From Treponema sp. (lineage in GTDB: Bacteria > Spirochaetota > Spirochaetia > Treponematales > Breznakiellaceae): 33,764 nucleotides of DNA. The stretch is taken from positions 1-33,764 of the forward strand of contig JAIRNP010000035.1 of the NCBI GenBank assembly GCA_031258005.1, written 5' to 3'. Made by a program: the position numbers and the translations under genes. Below, one piece after another: positions 6,593 to 15,455 of this stretch (the stretch's first letter is position 1; every line of letters begins with the position of its first letter). Below the pieces are notes generated by a model that made no database searches, was not told the DNA's origin, and saw only the letters and a program-made list of their open reading frames with translations.

Positions 6593-9500
6593 CTATCTTT
6601 TAACCAGCTTTCCTGTAGCGTCCAGTTTATATGCGGATAAACTTATCGTATCAAGGCCGTAGATAAAATTACTGAGGGGGAAACGTTTCAGGATATTCGC
6701 GCTGATTGTATTACCGGCGTTCTTGATCAAATACTTCCCCTGCCAGTCACCGTCTATCGTAGCATCTCGAGCGAAACCGGTTGAGGTGAGGTGGCTTTCA
6801 AGGCCGATACTGGTTATGGGGTTTGATCCTGAAGTAAAGAGCCCGTCAGTGGACAGGAGATTGATATAGTTCCGGTTATCCTGGGGATCATCCGCAAAGG
6901 CTAGTTCCACATCGGTGACCCGGGCGCCTTGCGTAAGGGTAAACGCATCTCCGGATCCGTTGTTCCAGCTTCCCTTGGCGTAATTCCAAACATAAACCGT
7001 GTCCGACCGGGCCGTGCCGGTCATCGTGGTGATGCCTCTGTTGCAAATACCCTTGGAACTTCCGGTGCCTTTATTATTGGTTATCGAAGCATTGCCGTCC
7101 ATGTAGAAAAGAGCCCGGGACCAGGTAAACACACCGCCGCCCTGACGGGTGGACTGGTTGCCGGTAATATGGCCGTCGATCATTTGAAACACGCCCTTGG
7201 CCACATACACGCCGCCGCCGCCGTGGGGCATCACACCGCCGTAAGCAAAATTCTTCTCTATAGTTCCGGCGCTCATCAGAAAGTTATGGGGAACATCATC
7301 GGGAGAATCTGGAAGAGTGGAACCGTTCACCAGGACGCCGCCCCCTGAACCTTTAGTGGTGTTACCGGAGATCGAAGCTTCGCTCAGCCAGAACAAACTG
7401 TCCTCGCCGTTCACATACACGCCGCCGCCGCCCTGGATAGATGCGGCGCTGATGGTATTGTTTGCAAAGTTCGCCCATGTTGCGACACTGCCGCTGGCGG
7501 TGTTGTTCATGACACTCCCGGCAAGCAGATCAAACTCGCTGTCCTCCACATAGACCCCGCCGCCGGATACCGCCGTGTTGCCGGAGATAACGCCGCTCTT
7601 CCATATAACCGTACTGGCGCTGCCGCCTATATACATACCGCCGCCGTTAGTCCCGTCCCCGCCCTGGATAGTGATGTTGTCAAAGGTGATATGCGCGCCG
7701 CCGGTGATGGCAATCACCCGTTTGCCCGCCGTGCCCTGCAGGACGGCGTTGCTGCCTACGCCGGTGATGTAGATGCGGTAAGGCGCCGTGCCGTTCCTGC
7801 CGGTCCCCTTGAGGTTGAAGACGCTACTGCCTCCGGAAACAGGGGGCGCGCCGCTTAATTGAAACGTGCCATAGGACTCCACATTCGTAGTGGAGGTATC
7901 CTCATAAGCCCCGCCTTCGCTTGCGTCGTTCAGGGTTCCAATGACATAAATATGATCTATATTGTACCTGACCGCCTGATACACCGCATAAGCCAGGGTC
8001 TTAAAGGGAAGTGACTCGGATCCGCCGTTGTACTGATCCGGGTCTGTATCGCTGCCCGTAGCCTTGACGTAGTAATGATGCACATCCCGAGCAACGATCA
8101 CCACATAGTTCTGGGTAGTTCCGTGCTGGGCTTTTACTTGGTAAACCGCTTCTTGATAATCATTCTGATTGCCAAAGGGAATATATGCATTACTATTATA
8201 GTAAATCCCATTAGTGGTATTATCTTTAAGTGGTGTTAGGCTTACGCCGTTATAAACAACAAAAAGTTCGGCGTTTGTCCGATCTGACAGGGTTATCTGG
8301 GGAATCAGCTTTTGCAGATCAGTCATTTCTTTATTTGCGGTCAAAGGATCCGTCTTGTAAGGCACCGACACGACAATGGGGACTTTCCCGTCCGCCCGGG
8401 GCTTTGTTCCGATGACCACCTTTGCCCGGGGCACATTGGTGATGACAAAATCGAAGATGCCCGCGTCGGTGGCGGCGTCTTTCGTTTTAACCGTAACGGT
8501 GTATGTGTTCGTAACCGTCCCATCGTCCGATGTTACGGTATATACTACCGGCACATTGAAATTCTGTTCCACCCCTGAGGCGGGAGACAGATTACCCTTG
8601 TAGGTAATCAGGGGTTTAAGGCCGGTAAGGGATGTGCCGTAAGGCAGCTCCACCGCTATACTTCCGTTGGCACCGTCGGACGGCTGGGTAACGGTACCAG
8701 CACCGGGATACCCGTCCAAGACAAATTGGGTAATTTCCGCCTCATGACTTTTTGCTTCCGTGATAGTTACCATATATAGCTCGGATGCGCCGGTCTGGGC
8801 GTACACCCTGAACTGGCGGGACGGCGTAGCTCCAAACACAACTTTTCCTCCGGTCCATGGGATTTCACTACTACCATTACCATCAATGAGTTTTATTTCC
8901 TTTCCAACCCAGGAAATAACCGGCGTCAAATTATAATTCGGATAGGTGGTTCCGGTGCCGTAGGGAACTATCACATTAATAGTTCCGTTGTCCTGATCAA
9001 TGGTAGGCAACTGCGTCAATCCGGTTTCGTTAAAGGCGATATTCGTAATCAAACAATCCTCCGCCGCCGCTTCGGTTACCACCACCGTGTACTGCTGGGT
9101 AACGCCGTTTAGCCCGGTTGCGGTCCAGGAAGTGGGCTTGCTGTAGTCCCCGGAAGACCAGGAGGGATTTCCGTCGGGGCCGATGGAAGGGGCGGGGGAG
9201 GTGATCCGCGCGCCGGGGACGCATTCCACCCGGGGAGTAAGGCGGGTCGAATCCGTGCCGGAGGGAACCATTACCATGATGAGGCGGGTACCGTCGGGGC
9301 CGGGGCTGCCGATAATCGAAGCCGCGCCGGGGGTTTGACTAAATTTAAAAGAATCAATGAACCCGGAACCCGTATCGGTTCCGGTATTGGTTACGATGAG
9401 ATCCCCTGAACCGTAATGGAAGACCGCGGGCGTGGTGAGGTTTGAAAAGATATGGGCGATATCCATACGGCTCACCGGCGGATAGGGATTGTCCATAGCT

Positions 9501-10243
9501 ACCGTGGTGGTAAGCCGGTACTCCCCCGGGGGAAGGGACAGGGAGCCGGACTGCTTAACCAGCCCGGTTTCCCGTTGCACCAGGCTTATAGTCCCCTGGG
9601 CGGCTCCCGCAGTAACGCTTTCGTTCATCAGGGATATGGGTATGGGATTCCAGGTATCATCACCGGCGTACTGTTCCACCAGGAGTTCCGCCCGGGCCGG
9701 AATCTGCCCTACGCCGTCCCAGGAAAGGGAATAGAGCAAGGTCCCGTAAACCTCATCATACATATAGGAGCTGAGCTCCAGGGTTTCGCCTGCTGTATTC
9801 TCCGGTGATACGGTAACTTTCTTCCGTATATCCGATCTTGTGGCCAAATCCCAGGTCCTGGCCACCGGTTTGTCCCCGGTAAAGCCCGCAGCGGACATAT
9901 AATAGTCCCCCTGGTTCAGGCTTAACTGAAAAGAACCGGTCTTTGAGGTATAGACATCAGGAGCGGATCCGTCAGAAGTTTTGGAGACATACAGTTCGTA
10001 CCCGGTAAACCCCGGGTCTACTGCCAGCATGGTGCGGGCAGGGGCTAGATACGACCGATTCGCCGTACCTGAAAGAGCGTCCTGCGAACCGGCAAGGGTA
10101 ACCCGCACGTTTCCCCTTCTCTCAAAGGAGTCTGGACTTTCGAGAATCTGCTTGCACCCTCCTGCCGGCAATGCCAGGGCCGCAGCAAGGAAAAAACCGG
10201 CGAAAACCGCCCCGTTACCATACGCGCTGTTTCTGTTTTTCAT
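6593..10243 (-). CDS. Large lipoprotein with Ig-like repeats and a right-handed beta-helix (Pmp-like) domain
   Basis: The protein (~1216 aa) opens with a lipoprotein signal ending ALPAGGCKQ (lipobox AGGC). After a ~230-residue N-terminal region come about four Ig-like repeats of a type found in treponeme lipoproteins (DUF5018-like), recognisable by TIDQDNGTINVIVPYGT and YTVTSDDGTVTNTYTVTV. A marker HYYVKATGSDTDPDQYNGGS then opens a beta-helix with recurrent GGGVYV and ISGNT turns, as in chlamydial Pmp and other surface beta-helix proteins. ATG at 10243 is chosen because GGGGG lies just upstream and the signal peptide begins there, 13 nt after the upstream stop. Likely surface-exposed; a binding or adhesin role is plausible but unproven. 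Part of its beta-helix is duplicated at 297-450. Confidence 0.78.
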   Translation of the reverse strand: MKNRNSAYGNGAVFAGFFLAAALALPAGGCKQILESPDSFERRGNVRVTLAGSQDALSGTANRSYLAPARTMLAVDPGFTGYELYVSKTSDGSAPDVYTSKTGSFQLSLNQGDYYMSAAGFTGDKPVARTWDLATRSDIRKKVTVSPENTAGETLELSSYMYDEVYGTLLYSLSWDGVGQIPARAELLVEQYAGDDTWNPIPISLMNESVTAGAAQGTISLVQRETGLVKQSGSLSLPPGEYRLTTTVAMDNPYPPVSRMDIAHIFSNLTTPAVFHYGSGDLIVTNTGTDTGSGFIDSFKFSQTPGAASIIGSPGPDGTRLIMVMVPSGTDSTRLTPRVECVPGARITSPAPSIGPDGNPSWSSGDYSKPTSWTATGLNGVTQQYTVVVTEAAAEDCLITNIAFNETGLTQLPTIDQDNGTINVIVPYGTGTTYPNYNLTPVISWVGKEIKLIDGNGSSEIPWTGGKVVFGATPSRQFRVYAQTGASELYMVTITEAKSHEAEITQFVLDGYPGAGTVTQPSDGANGSIAVELPYGTSLTGLKPLITYKGNLSPASGVEQNFNVPVVYTVTSDDGTVTNTYTVTVKTKDAATDAGIFDFVITNVPRAKVVIGTKPRADGKVPIVVSVPYKTDPLTANKEMTDLQKLIPQITLSDRTNAELFVVYNGVSLTPLKDNTTNGIYYNSNAYIPFGNQNDYQEAVYQVKAQHGTTQNYVVIVARDVHHYYVKATGSDTDPDQYNGGSESLPFKTLAYAVYQAVRYNIDHIYVIGTLNDASEGGAYEDTSTTNVESYGTFQLSGAPPVSGGSSVFNLKGTGRNGTAPYRIYITGVGSNAVLQGTAGKRVIAITGGAHITFDNITIQGGDGTNGGGMYIGGSASTVIWKSGVISGNTAVSGGGVYVEDSEFDLLAGSVMNNTASGSVATWANFANNTISAASIQGGGGVYVNGEDSLFWLSEASISGNTTKGSGGGVLVNGSTLPDSPDDVPHNFLMSAGTIEKNFAYGGVMPHGGGGVYVAKGVFQMIDGHITGNQSTRQGGGVFTWSRALFYMDGNASITNNKGTGSSKGICNRGITTMTGTARSDTVYVWNYAKGSWNNGSGDAFTLTQGARVTDVELAFADDPQDNRNYINLLSTDGLFTSGSNPITSIGLESHLTSTGFARDATIDGDWQGKYLIKNAGNTISANILKRFPLSNFIYGLDTISLSAYKLDATGKLVKR

Positions 10244-10256
10244 ACCCCGCCCCCTT

Positions 10257-13200
10257 TTACCGTGATACGTCAAAATAAATCGTCTCCGTGTAATACATGC
10301 CGTTTATTCTCGCGGAAACCATTATCTCGTGCCTGCCGGGGGTGAGAGAACCATCTCCCGTATTCAGGTCGAAACTATTGCTCGTGCTGTTCATCTGTTT
10401 AATAATGCCGTCAAGGTACCACGTATAAGGCCCGTCGACTTTAATCTCAACGGTAATGATGCCCTGAGCAAAGGTACTTTTTTCGATAAGGGTTTTTTCC
10501 TTATCGGTCGTGGAGAGGCTTACCGTAACGGATTCCTGCCGTATCACCGTTACGGTATAGTCCTGTCCAAGGCCGCTATAATCTTTGACGGTGTATGTCT
10601 GGTTGCTGTTAAAATCCTTCGCCGTACCGGTAAAGGGATTCGATGTCCGGTCGCCGCTGCCAGGCCCTGAAATCGATCTCCCGATATAGGTAAGGGTCGG
10701 TACGAGGTTGGTCACCCTTGCGGTGGACGGAACCGTCGCGGTTATGGCACGGTTTCCCTGGTCGATTGAAGCCACCACCCGGACCGCTCCCCCTCCGGTA
10801 AGGGGCACTTCATTAAAGATAAAGCTGGTTATGAGCTTAGTGTCATTGTCCCGGGGCTGCACCGTAACCTTGTAGGTTTTAGTCGTGCCGTCCTCGGCGC
10901 TTACGGTGTAGGTTTGGGGAATATTGAAATTCTGGGGAGTCCCCGAAGCAGGGCTGATGGCGCTACCTTCCGTATAGCTGATTACCGGCGCCATAGTATC
11001 CAGGGGCATACCGGCGGGCACCCAGACGGCTATCGGGTATGTCCCATCGGAATCCGGAAGCCCGCCGATGATCGTCTCCGCGCCGGCGACCCCCGGGAAG
11101 GTAAAGCGGGTAATATCCTTGGCGCTTGAAGCCGTGGGGCTTACCAGCACCGTATAGAGCCGGGTCTTACCGGTTGTCCCGGTAACGGTATAAACCACCG
11201 GACGGCTGAAATCCTGTATCGCCCCGGAAGCGGGCTTTACCGATACCCCGTCAAAATACAGGGTCGGCGTGAGGGCCCGTATGTTCGCCCCTGAGGGAAC
11301 CGTAACGCTGACGGTATTCGTGTTTTGATTTACCATGCCTACGGCCAGGGGATTGATAAAGTAGAAGCCGGTGATTTGAGGCTTGTCGTCATTGCTGTCC
11401 ACATGAACGGTAACCGCATAGGTCTTTTTCGTGCCATCTTCGGCTGTTACGGTATATTCCTTTGGATTGGTGTCGGAGAAGTCAACCGCCGTTCCCTGTA
11501 TCGTACCGGGGCCCTTATCCTCCAAACCGTCTATACTCCCCCCATTAATAGTAATGACAGGGGTGAAAGAACCGATAGTTAGATCCCCATCACCCGGAAC
11601 CGTTACATCAATAGGATATTTCCCAGCCGCATTGGGCATGGCGCTGATGATGACGTTGGTACTCACCGGTGTTGTAGAATCACTAGGATCCGTTAAAGAA
11701 AAGGCCGTTATCTCCCCGGCGCTGTTTTTCGCCGCCCTTACCGTTACCGTGTAGGTTTTGGTAGTATTGTCCGCGGCCTTTACCTGGTACGTTACCGGGC
11801 TGGTGAAACTCCCGGTGTGCTTGAGGGGGTTGGTCCCGGGAATTCCGGCAATCTCCTTGCCGGTATAACAAATACCCGCGGTCAGGTTCCGCAAGTCCGT
11901 GCCGTAGGGAACGGTTACCGTGATAGTTCCGGTATTCTGATCGATCTCTCCAACCGCCGGGGGACCGGTAAAGTAGAAGCCGTCAATAGAAGCCGCACTG
12001 GAGGCCGGAGCCGGAGGATTGTCGGGCGGCGGGTTTATGACGGTTACATCTACATCTGAAGATATGGAGTAATTGGTATTATTGGTCGTATTGCTCTTGG
12101 TAATATAGTTGTTGATGGTTTCATTGGTAATATGGTTGTAAACCGTTTCCTTGTTTTCAAGCAGGATCAGTTGATTTAAGATCTTATTAAGGGTTTCGTT
12201 ATCCACCGTGCTGGCGGCGGGGTAGGTGATATTAAGTACAGGATTTTCGATGTACGTAGGATTCTCGATGTACGTGGAGTTATCGATATGTGTAGGAAAT
12301 TCAACAATCACGGTGTAATTTCCCGAATCCGTACCCATACCGGAATCCGTACCCGTACTGGAATCCGAATCAGCGTTAATACCTACATCCACCTTTGCGC
12401 CGCTTCCGGCGTCGGAAACGACAACTACCGGCGGGGCCGGGGCGGTAAACACGGAAACCACGTATGTTTGTGATTCCCCATCCTGAGAACGCACCGTGTA
12501 TGTTACCGGATCGGTAAAATCCATCGGCCGCCCGCTTATGGGGTTTACGGAAGCCCCCTTGTAGTAGATGTCCGGACTTAACGCGCTCAGGTCCGTACCC
12601 GCAGGCACCGTCAGGGCGATGGTATGGTTCACCTGGTCAATAACCCCCTGTACCAGGGGATCCTTAAAGTAAAAGCCCGTTATAATCTTGTCCTCCTGGG
12701 CAACGCTGTTTTTTAGGACGATATGTACCGTATATTCCCGGGTGCTGCCGTCTTCCGCGGTTACCGTGTAGGTTTTCGACCCGGAGAAATCAAGCTCGGT
12801 CAACGGCTCGGGGCTTATGGAGGCCCCCGCATATTCGATGTGAGGGGCCTTTTTAAGAAGATTTTCATTTGCGGTTGACGGAACGATCGCCACAATGGGG
12901 TACTTCCCATCCGGCTGGGGATCCTGGCCTATGATCTCGATCTCGCCGACGATGCCTAAACTGAATGACCGGATCTCCTTGTCATGGCTTTTTTCCTTGA
13001 CCACGGTAATGGTATAGACTTTGGCGGAACCGTCCCGGGCGATAACCGTCCATTGGGTATCTTTTGAAAAGTCTCCGGTAAAAGCAAAGGTTTCCTCCAG
13101 ATGAGAACTAATCGAAGAAACCTGGGTTACATTGCCGATATGGGTAACATGGGCCGCCAGGCCGTTCAGCGCCGTCCCTGCGGGGACCGTAACCGTGATA

Positions 13201-13688
13201 GTACCCTTATCCTGATCGATGAATCCTGCTACGGTTCCATCGGGACCGGCCAGGGGCGCATCCAGGATAAAATAGACGATATAGTTGGTGGAAGGCCCTT
13301 TTACATACACCGTAACGCGGTAATCCGCGGTCGAACCGTCGTCTGCAGTAACCCTGTAATCCACAGGAGAACTGAAATCTCGAGGAGCCCCTGAAGGCGG
13401 ATCTAAAGATATGCCGGTAAATTGAATGGCAGGAACCAGGGACCTCACATCGGTTCCCTCCGGCAGGATGATCACGATCGGTATTTTCCCGGAAATATCG
13501 TGTTCCCTGCCGATGGGGAGGTCTGTTTCCCCGTCAATACCGAAAGAAAAGGAGGTGATTTCTTTGGATCCGGGAGCCCCTCCTAAGACTTCGGTTCCGA
13601 TACTTATCGTGTCTATCCACTGTAATACCGGATTGGAACAGGCTGACAATACTGACGCAAGGATGAAAAGGCCCAACATTTTTTTCAT
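10257..13688 (-). CDS. Multi-domain lipoprotein with nine Ig-like repeats and a central Asn/Thr-rich segment
   Basis: The protein (1143 aa) has a lipoprotein signal ending VLSACSNP (lipobox LSAC). Nine Ig-like units of ~85-110 residues follow, each ending in a DFS..YTVTAEDG..YTVTV pattern. Two kinds can be told apart: A units contain a DGKYPI-like strand, B units contain an IDQ..TITVTVP strand. Order by eye is A-B-A-B, linker, B-A-B-A-B. The linker (~420-565) is rich in Asn, Thr and Ser with a TYIENP repeat and a possible coiled coil (ETLNKILNQLILLENKETV). The last ~95 residues form a separate beta domain with WYLDG. Two ATGs adjoin; a GGAGGTGA ribosome-binding site favours 13688. First gene of the surface operon. 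Probably an extended surface stalk; its partner is unknown. Confidence 0.75.
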   Translation of the reverse strand: MKKMLGLFILASVLSACSNPVLQWIDTISIGTEVLGGAPGSKEITSFSFGIDGETDLPIGREHDISGKIPIVIILPEGTDVRSLVPAIQFTGISLDPPSGAPRDFSSPVDYRVTADDGSTADYRVTVYVKGPSTNYIVYFILDAPLAGPDGTVAGFIDQDKGTITVTVPAGTALNGLAAHVTHIGNVTQVSSISSHLEETFAFTGDFSKDTQWTVIARDGSAKVYTITVVKEKSHDKEIRSFSLGIVGEIEIIGQDPQPDGKYPIVAIVPSTANENLLKKAPHIEYAGASISPEPLTELDFSGSKTYTVTAEDGSTREYTVHIVLKNSVAQEDKIITGFYFKDPLVQGVIDQVNHTIALTVPAGTDLSALSPDIYYKGASVNPISGRPMDFTDPVTYTVRSQDGESQTYVVSVFTAPAPPVVVVSDAGSGAKVDVGINADSDSSTGTDSGMGTDSGNYTVIVEFPTHIDNSTYIENPTYIENPVLNITYPAASTVDNETLNKILNQLILLENKETVYNHITNETINNYITKSNTTNNTNYSISSDVDVTVINPPPDNPPAPASSAASIDGFYFTGPPAVGEIDQNTGTITVTVPYGTDLRNLTAGICYTGKEIAGIPGTNPLKHTGSFTSPVTYQVKAADNTTKTYTVTVRAAKNSAGEITAFSLTDPSDSTTPVSTNVIISAMPNAAGKYPIDVTVPGDGDLTIGSFTPVITINGGSIDGLEDKGPGTIQGTAVDFSDTNPKEYTVTAEDGTKKTYAVTVHVDSNDDKPQITGFYFINPLAVGMVNQNTNTVSVTVPSGANIRALTPTLYFDGVSVKPASGAIQDFSRPVVYTVTGTTGKTRLYTVLVSPTASSAKDITRFTFPGVAGAETIIGGLPDSDGTYPIAVWVPAGMPLDTMAPVISYTEGSAISPASGTPQNFNIPQTYTVSAEDGTTKTYKVTVQPRDNDTKLITSFIFNEVPLTGGGAVRVVASIDQGNRAITATVPSTARVTNLVPTLTYIGRSISGPGSGDRTSNPFTGTAKDFNSNQTYTVKDYSGLGQDYTVTVIRQESVTVSLSTTDKEKTLIEKSTFAQGIITVEIKVDGPYTWYLDGIIKQMNSTSNSFDLNTGDGSLTPGRHEIMVSARINGMYYTETIYFDVSR
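12241..12294 (-). repeat. Three 18-bp tandem units in the lipoprotein linker
   Basis: Units at 12241-12258, 12259-12276 and 12277-12294 share TCGAT(G)TACGT(G) cores and encode hexapeptides of the form TYIENP/THIDNS. The frame is kept. The third unit has diverged. Confidence 0.6.
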
Positions 13689-13707
13689 CATTCACCTCCA
13701 GGGCAAT

Positions 13708-13725
13708 GAGGCGGATCCCCGCCTC
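13708..13725 (-). promoter_or_regulatory. Leader hairpin upstream of the surface operon
   Basis: GAGGCGG and CCGCCTC form a 7-bp stem with a 4-nt loop in the 5' leader, a short distance upstream of the GGAGGTGA ribosome-binding site. It could affect mRNA stability or translation; no known riboswitch fold is recognised. Confidence 0.4.
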
Positions 13726-13744
13726 CCCAGATTCTTTCAAATAC

Positions 13745-13773
13745 AGACTAATATTTTTGTATAGTAATGTCAA
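13745..13773 (-). promoter_or_regulatory. Candidate promoter of the surface operon
   Basis: A perfect TTGACA lies at 13768-13773 on the minus strand, with TAGTCT (13745-13750) 17 bp downstream. The -10 is weak (3 of 6), so the assignment rests on the -35 and on the position between divergent genes. Confidence 0.4.
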
Positions 13774-13862
13774 TACCGCGCATTGCCTCAAAAAGAATTT
13801 TTATTCGAAAATTCGGCCTTTTTTCCTATGCTTAATTTCTTCTGAATTGAACAAACAGCCTC

Positions 13863-13892
13863 TTAACATTCTTACGAAAGATCCTATATACT
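13863..13892 (+). promoter_or_regulatory. Candidate promoter of the DUF1538-PII operon, with almost no leader
   Basis: TTAACA (13863-13868) and TATACT (13887-13892) are spaced by 18 bp. A transcript starting about 7 nt after the -10 would begin only some five bases before the ATG at 13905, where no Shine-Dalgarno sequence is visible. Translation may therefore be leaderless or nearly so. Confidence 0.45.
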
Positions 13893-13904
13893 TATCATAA
13901 TGCA

Positions 13905-15455
13905 ATGAATAAAATATTAAAAGAAAAAATAACGGAAGCCTTCTCCGCGGTGCTTCCTATCACCGTGATTGTCCTCATAGCCAGTGTGGTCCTGGTACCC
14001 ATGCCCACGGGAACCATCCTCATGTTTATCGGAGGAGCGGCATTGCTCATCATGGGGATGGGCTTTTTCACCCTGGGCGCGGATATGGCGATGATGCCTA
14101 TGGGCGAGGGTATCGGGATTCAGCTCACCAAGGCCCCAAGCCTCGCCCTGATCCTGGGGATCAGTTTTGTCATGGGCCTCATCATCACCATCGCAGAACC
14201 GGACCTCCAGGTCTTGGCCCGGCAAGTCCCCTCGATTCAGCCGTCCATGGTGTTGATCCTCACCGTGGGGGTCGGGGTGGGATTCTTCCTTATGGTGGCC
14301 ATAATCCGGATCCTCTTCAAAATACGGCTTTCCGTGCTCTTACTTATTTTTTACCTGGTTACGTTTATCGTGGTTTTTTTAGCCCCCGGTAATTTCATCC
14401 CCGTGGCCTTTGATTCAGGCGGGGTTACCACCGGCCCCATTACGGTGCCTTTCATCCTTGCCCTGGGAGTGGGGGTCGCGTCTATTCGAAGCGACAAACA
14501 TTCCCAGGATGATAGTTTTGGCCTGGTATCCCTCTGTAGTATAGGCCCGATTGTCGCGGTCCTCTTACTGGGTATCTTTTACAATCCCGGCGGCGCGGAT
14601 GTGGAATCCCATACCGTACCGGTAGTGGCTACTTCCCGGGATGTGGTTGTCCGCTTTGCCCTGCAGTTTCCCCAGTACCTGGAGGATGTATTGAAGGCCT
14701 TGGCGGCGATTGTCATCTTTTTTCTCGTGTTCCAGTTTATCGCCCGGCGGTTCAAACGGCATCAACTCGTGCGGATCGTGGTGGGTTTCCTGTATACCCT
14801 CATAGGGCTCGTGCTCTTCTTAACCGGGGTCAATGTGGGCTTTATTCCGGTGGGGCATCTGTTGGGATCCGAGCTTGCCGCTTCCCCGGTGAAGTGGATC
14901 CTGGTACCCTTCAGTATGGTCATCGGCTACTTCATCGTGGATGCAGAACCCGCGGTCCATGTGCTCACCAAACAGGTGGAAGAAATTTCCTCCGGCGCGA
15001 TTACCCAAAAGGTGCTGAAGCAGGGCCTTTCCGTGGGCATGGCCCTGGCGCTGGCCATCACCATGCTGCGGATCCTCCTGGGTATTTCCATTATGTGGAT
15101 TTTGATTCCCGGATATGCCTTTGCCCTGCTGCTGACCTTCTTTGTGCCGAAGATTTTCACCGGTATCGCCTTTGATTCCGGCGGGGTGTGCAGCGGCCCC
15201 ATGACCTCCACCTTTCTCCTGCCCTTGGCTATGGGAACCTGTGAAGGTGTGGGGGGAAACCTCATGACCGACGCCTTTGGTATCGTGGCGATGGTGGCCC
15301 TGGCTCCCTTGATCGTCATCCAGGGGCTGGGACTCATATACGGCAGCAAGCTGAAGCGCTTCGCCAAGAAGACCGAAGAGGAAATCCAGAAGATACGAAC
15401 GGAAAAAGTGGAAGAAATCGTCCTGTTTGAAGAGGAGGCCTGGTATGAAGCATAA
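13905..15455 (+). CDS. DUF1538 family multi-pass membrane protein, putative transporter
   Basis: The protein (516 aa) is an inner-membrane protein made of two homologous halves, as is usual for DUF1538 proteins. Each half carries an acidic loop motif (AEPDLQVLA near residue 98; AEPAVHVL near 347) and a Gly-rich re-entrant-like motif (AFDSGGVTTGP; AFDSGGVCSGP). Many hydrophobic helices separate them. The paired motifs look like inverted or duplicated transport units. The C-terminal tail is a charged cytoplasmic helix (KKTEEEIQKIRTEKVEEIV). The substrate is unknown. The next gene overlaps it by 11 nt, so translation is coupled and the PII-like product probably controls this protein. Confidence 0.82.
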   Translation: MNKILKEKITEAFSAVLPITVIVLIASVVLVPMPTGTILMFIGGAALLIMGMGFFTLGADMAMMPMGEGIGIQLTKAPSLALILGISFVMGLIITIAEPDLQVLARQVPSIQPSMVLILTVGVGVGFFLMVAIIRILFKIRLSVLLLIFYLVTFIVVFLAPGNFIPVAFDSGGVTTGPITVPFILALGVGVASIRSDKHSQDDSFGLVSLCSIGPIVAVLLLGIFYNPGGADVESHTVPVVATSRDVVVRFALQFPQYLEDVLKALAAIVIFFLVFQFIARRFKRHQLVRIVVGFLYTLIGLVLFLTGVNVGFIPVGHLLGSELAASPVKWILVPFSMVIGYFIVDAEPAVHVLTKQVEEISSGAITQKVLKQGLSVGMALALAITMLRILLGISIMWILIPGYAFALLLTFFVPKIFTGIAFDSGGVCSGPMTSTFLLPLAMGTCEGVGGNLMTDAFGIVAMVALAPLIVIQGLGLIYGSKLKRFAKKTEEEIQKIRTEKVEEIVLFEEEAWYEA

